Assembly (NCBI GenBank): GCA_002314145.1
Contig: DCCG01000020.1
Coordinates: forward strand, 1-5,574
Length of the DNA: 5,574 nt
Origin: Thalassolituus sp. UBA1087
GTDB taxonomy: Bacteria > Pseudomonadota > Gammaproteobacteria > Pseudomonadales > Oceanobacteraceae
Direction: 5' to 3'
A program made the position numbers and the translations under genes. Positions 5,446-5,574 of the stretch are shown piece after piece (within the stretch, counting starts at the first letter, position 1; every line of letters begins with the position of its first letter). The notes under the pieces were generated by a model that ran no database searches, was not told where the DNA came from, and saw only the letters and a program-made list of their open reading frames with translations.

Positions 5446-5574
5446 GAAAATCTCTGCTATCCGGGAGCGCAGCACAGTACGCCAGCCAGCCAAAAAGTAA
5501 AGCGCTGGTATGTGCTCTCCCCGGTCAGGTAAAATGAACACTGTTTTCCTCTGATATCAGTTGTGGCGGGCGAC
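5446..5574. other. Region upstream of the AEC transporter
   Basis: These 129 bases hold the possible N-terminal extension of the transporter (from a GTG at 5541), the AGAGGA ribosome binding site for that GTG, and the perfect 10-bp palindrome CTGATATCAG at 5551-5560. No convincing promoter or second gene is visible before the window ends. Confidence 0.4.

Overview
The window looks like the chromosome of a marine or halophilic gammaproteobacterium of the Marinobacter/Oceanospirillales/Pseudomonas kind. This is an inference. It rests on SthA, an ApbE lipoprotein and NqrM lying together (a set tied to the sodium-pumping NADH dehydrogenase Na+-NQR), on a SthA sequence close to the gammaproteobacterial form, and on a moderately GC-rich composition with AT-rich intergenic islands. 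I see no rRNA, tRNA, CRISPR array, insertion sequence or phage gene.

Layout, left to right. Positions 1-224 hold no convincing gene, only several short GC-rich hairpins. Three minus-strand genes follow: sthA (225-1616), nqrM (1698-1931) and apbE (1936-2976). They are transcribed in the order apbE, nqrM, sthA. apbE and nqrM are separated by only 4 bases. sthA follows after an 81-bp gap holding a perfect 18-bp palindrome, TGTCCGTATATACGGACA, which looks like an operator. Upstream of apbE, a 176-bp AT-rich divergent region with nested inverted repeats separates it from a plus-strand ArsR/SmtB-family regulator (3153-3485). A minus-strand gene for a DUF4062 protein (3534-4454) converges on arsR. 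Upstream of it on the same strand is an AEC-family (auxin efflux carrier-like) transporter (4507-5445).

How the genes fit together. From knowledge of the families, ApbE attaches FMN covalently to Na+-NQR subunits, NqrM is needed to assemble an iron centre in the complex, and SthA converts NADPH plus NAD+ into NADP+ plus NADH, which can feed Na+-NQR. The left half is therefore an NADH/sodium-bioenergetics maturation unit. Unusually, the structural genes nqrABCDEF are not directly upstream of apbE. That place is taken by the divergent ArsR-type regulator, which suggests, but does not prove, that this unit has its own control. The DUF4062 protein and the AEC transporter have no evident link to that unit.

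The points most worth a second look are the sthA palindrome, the apbE/arsR divergent control region, and the DUF4062 protein with a possible DNA-binding-like C-terminus.
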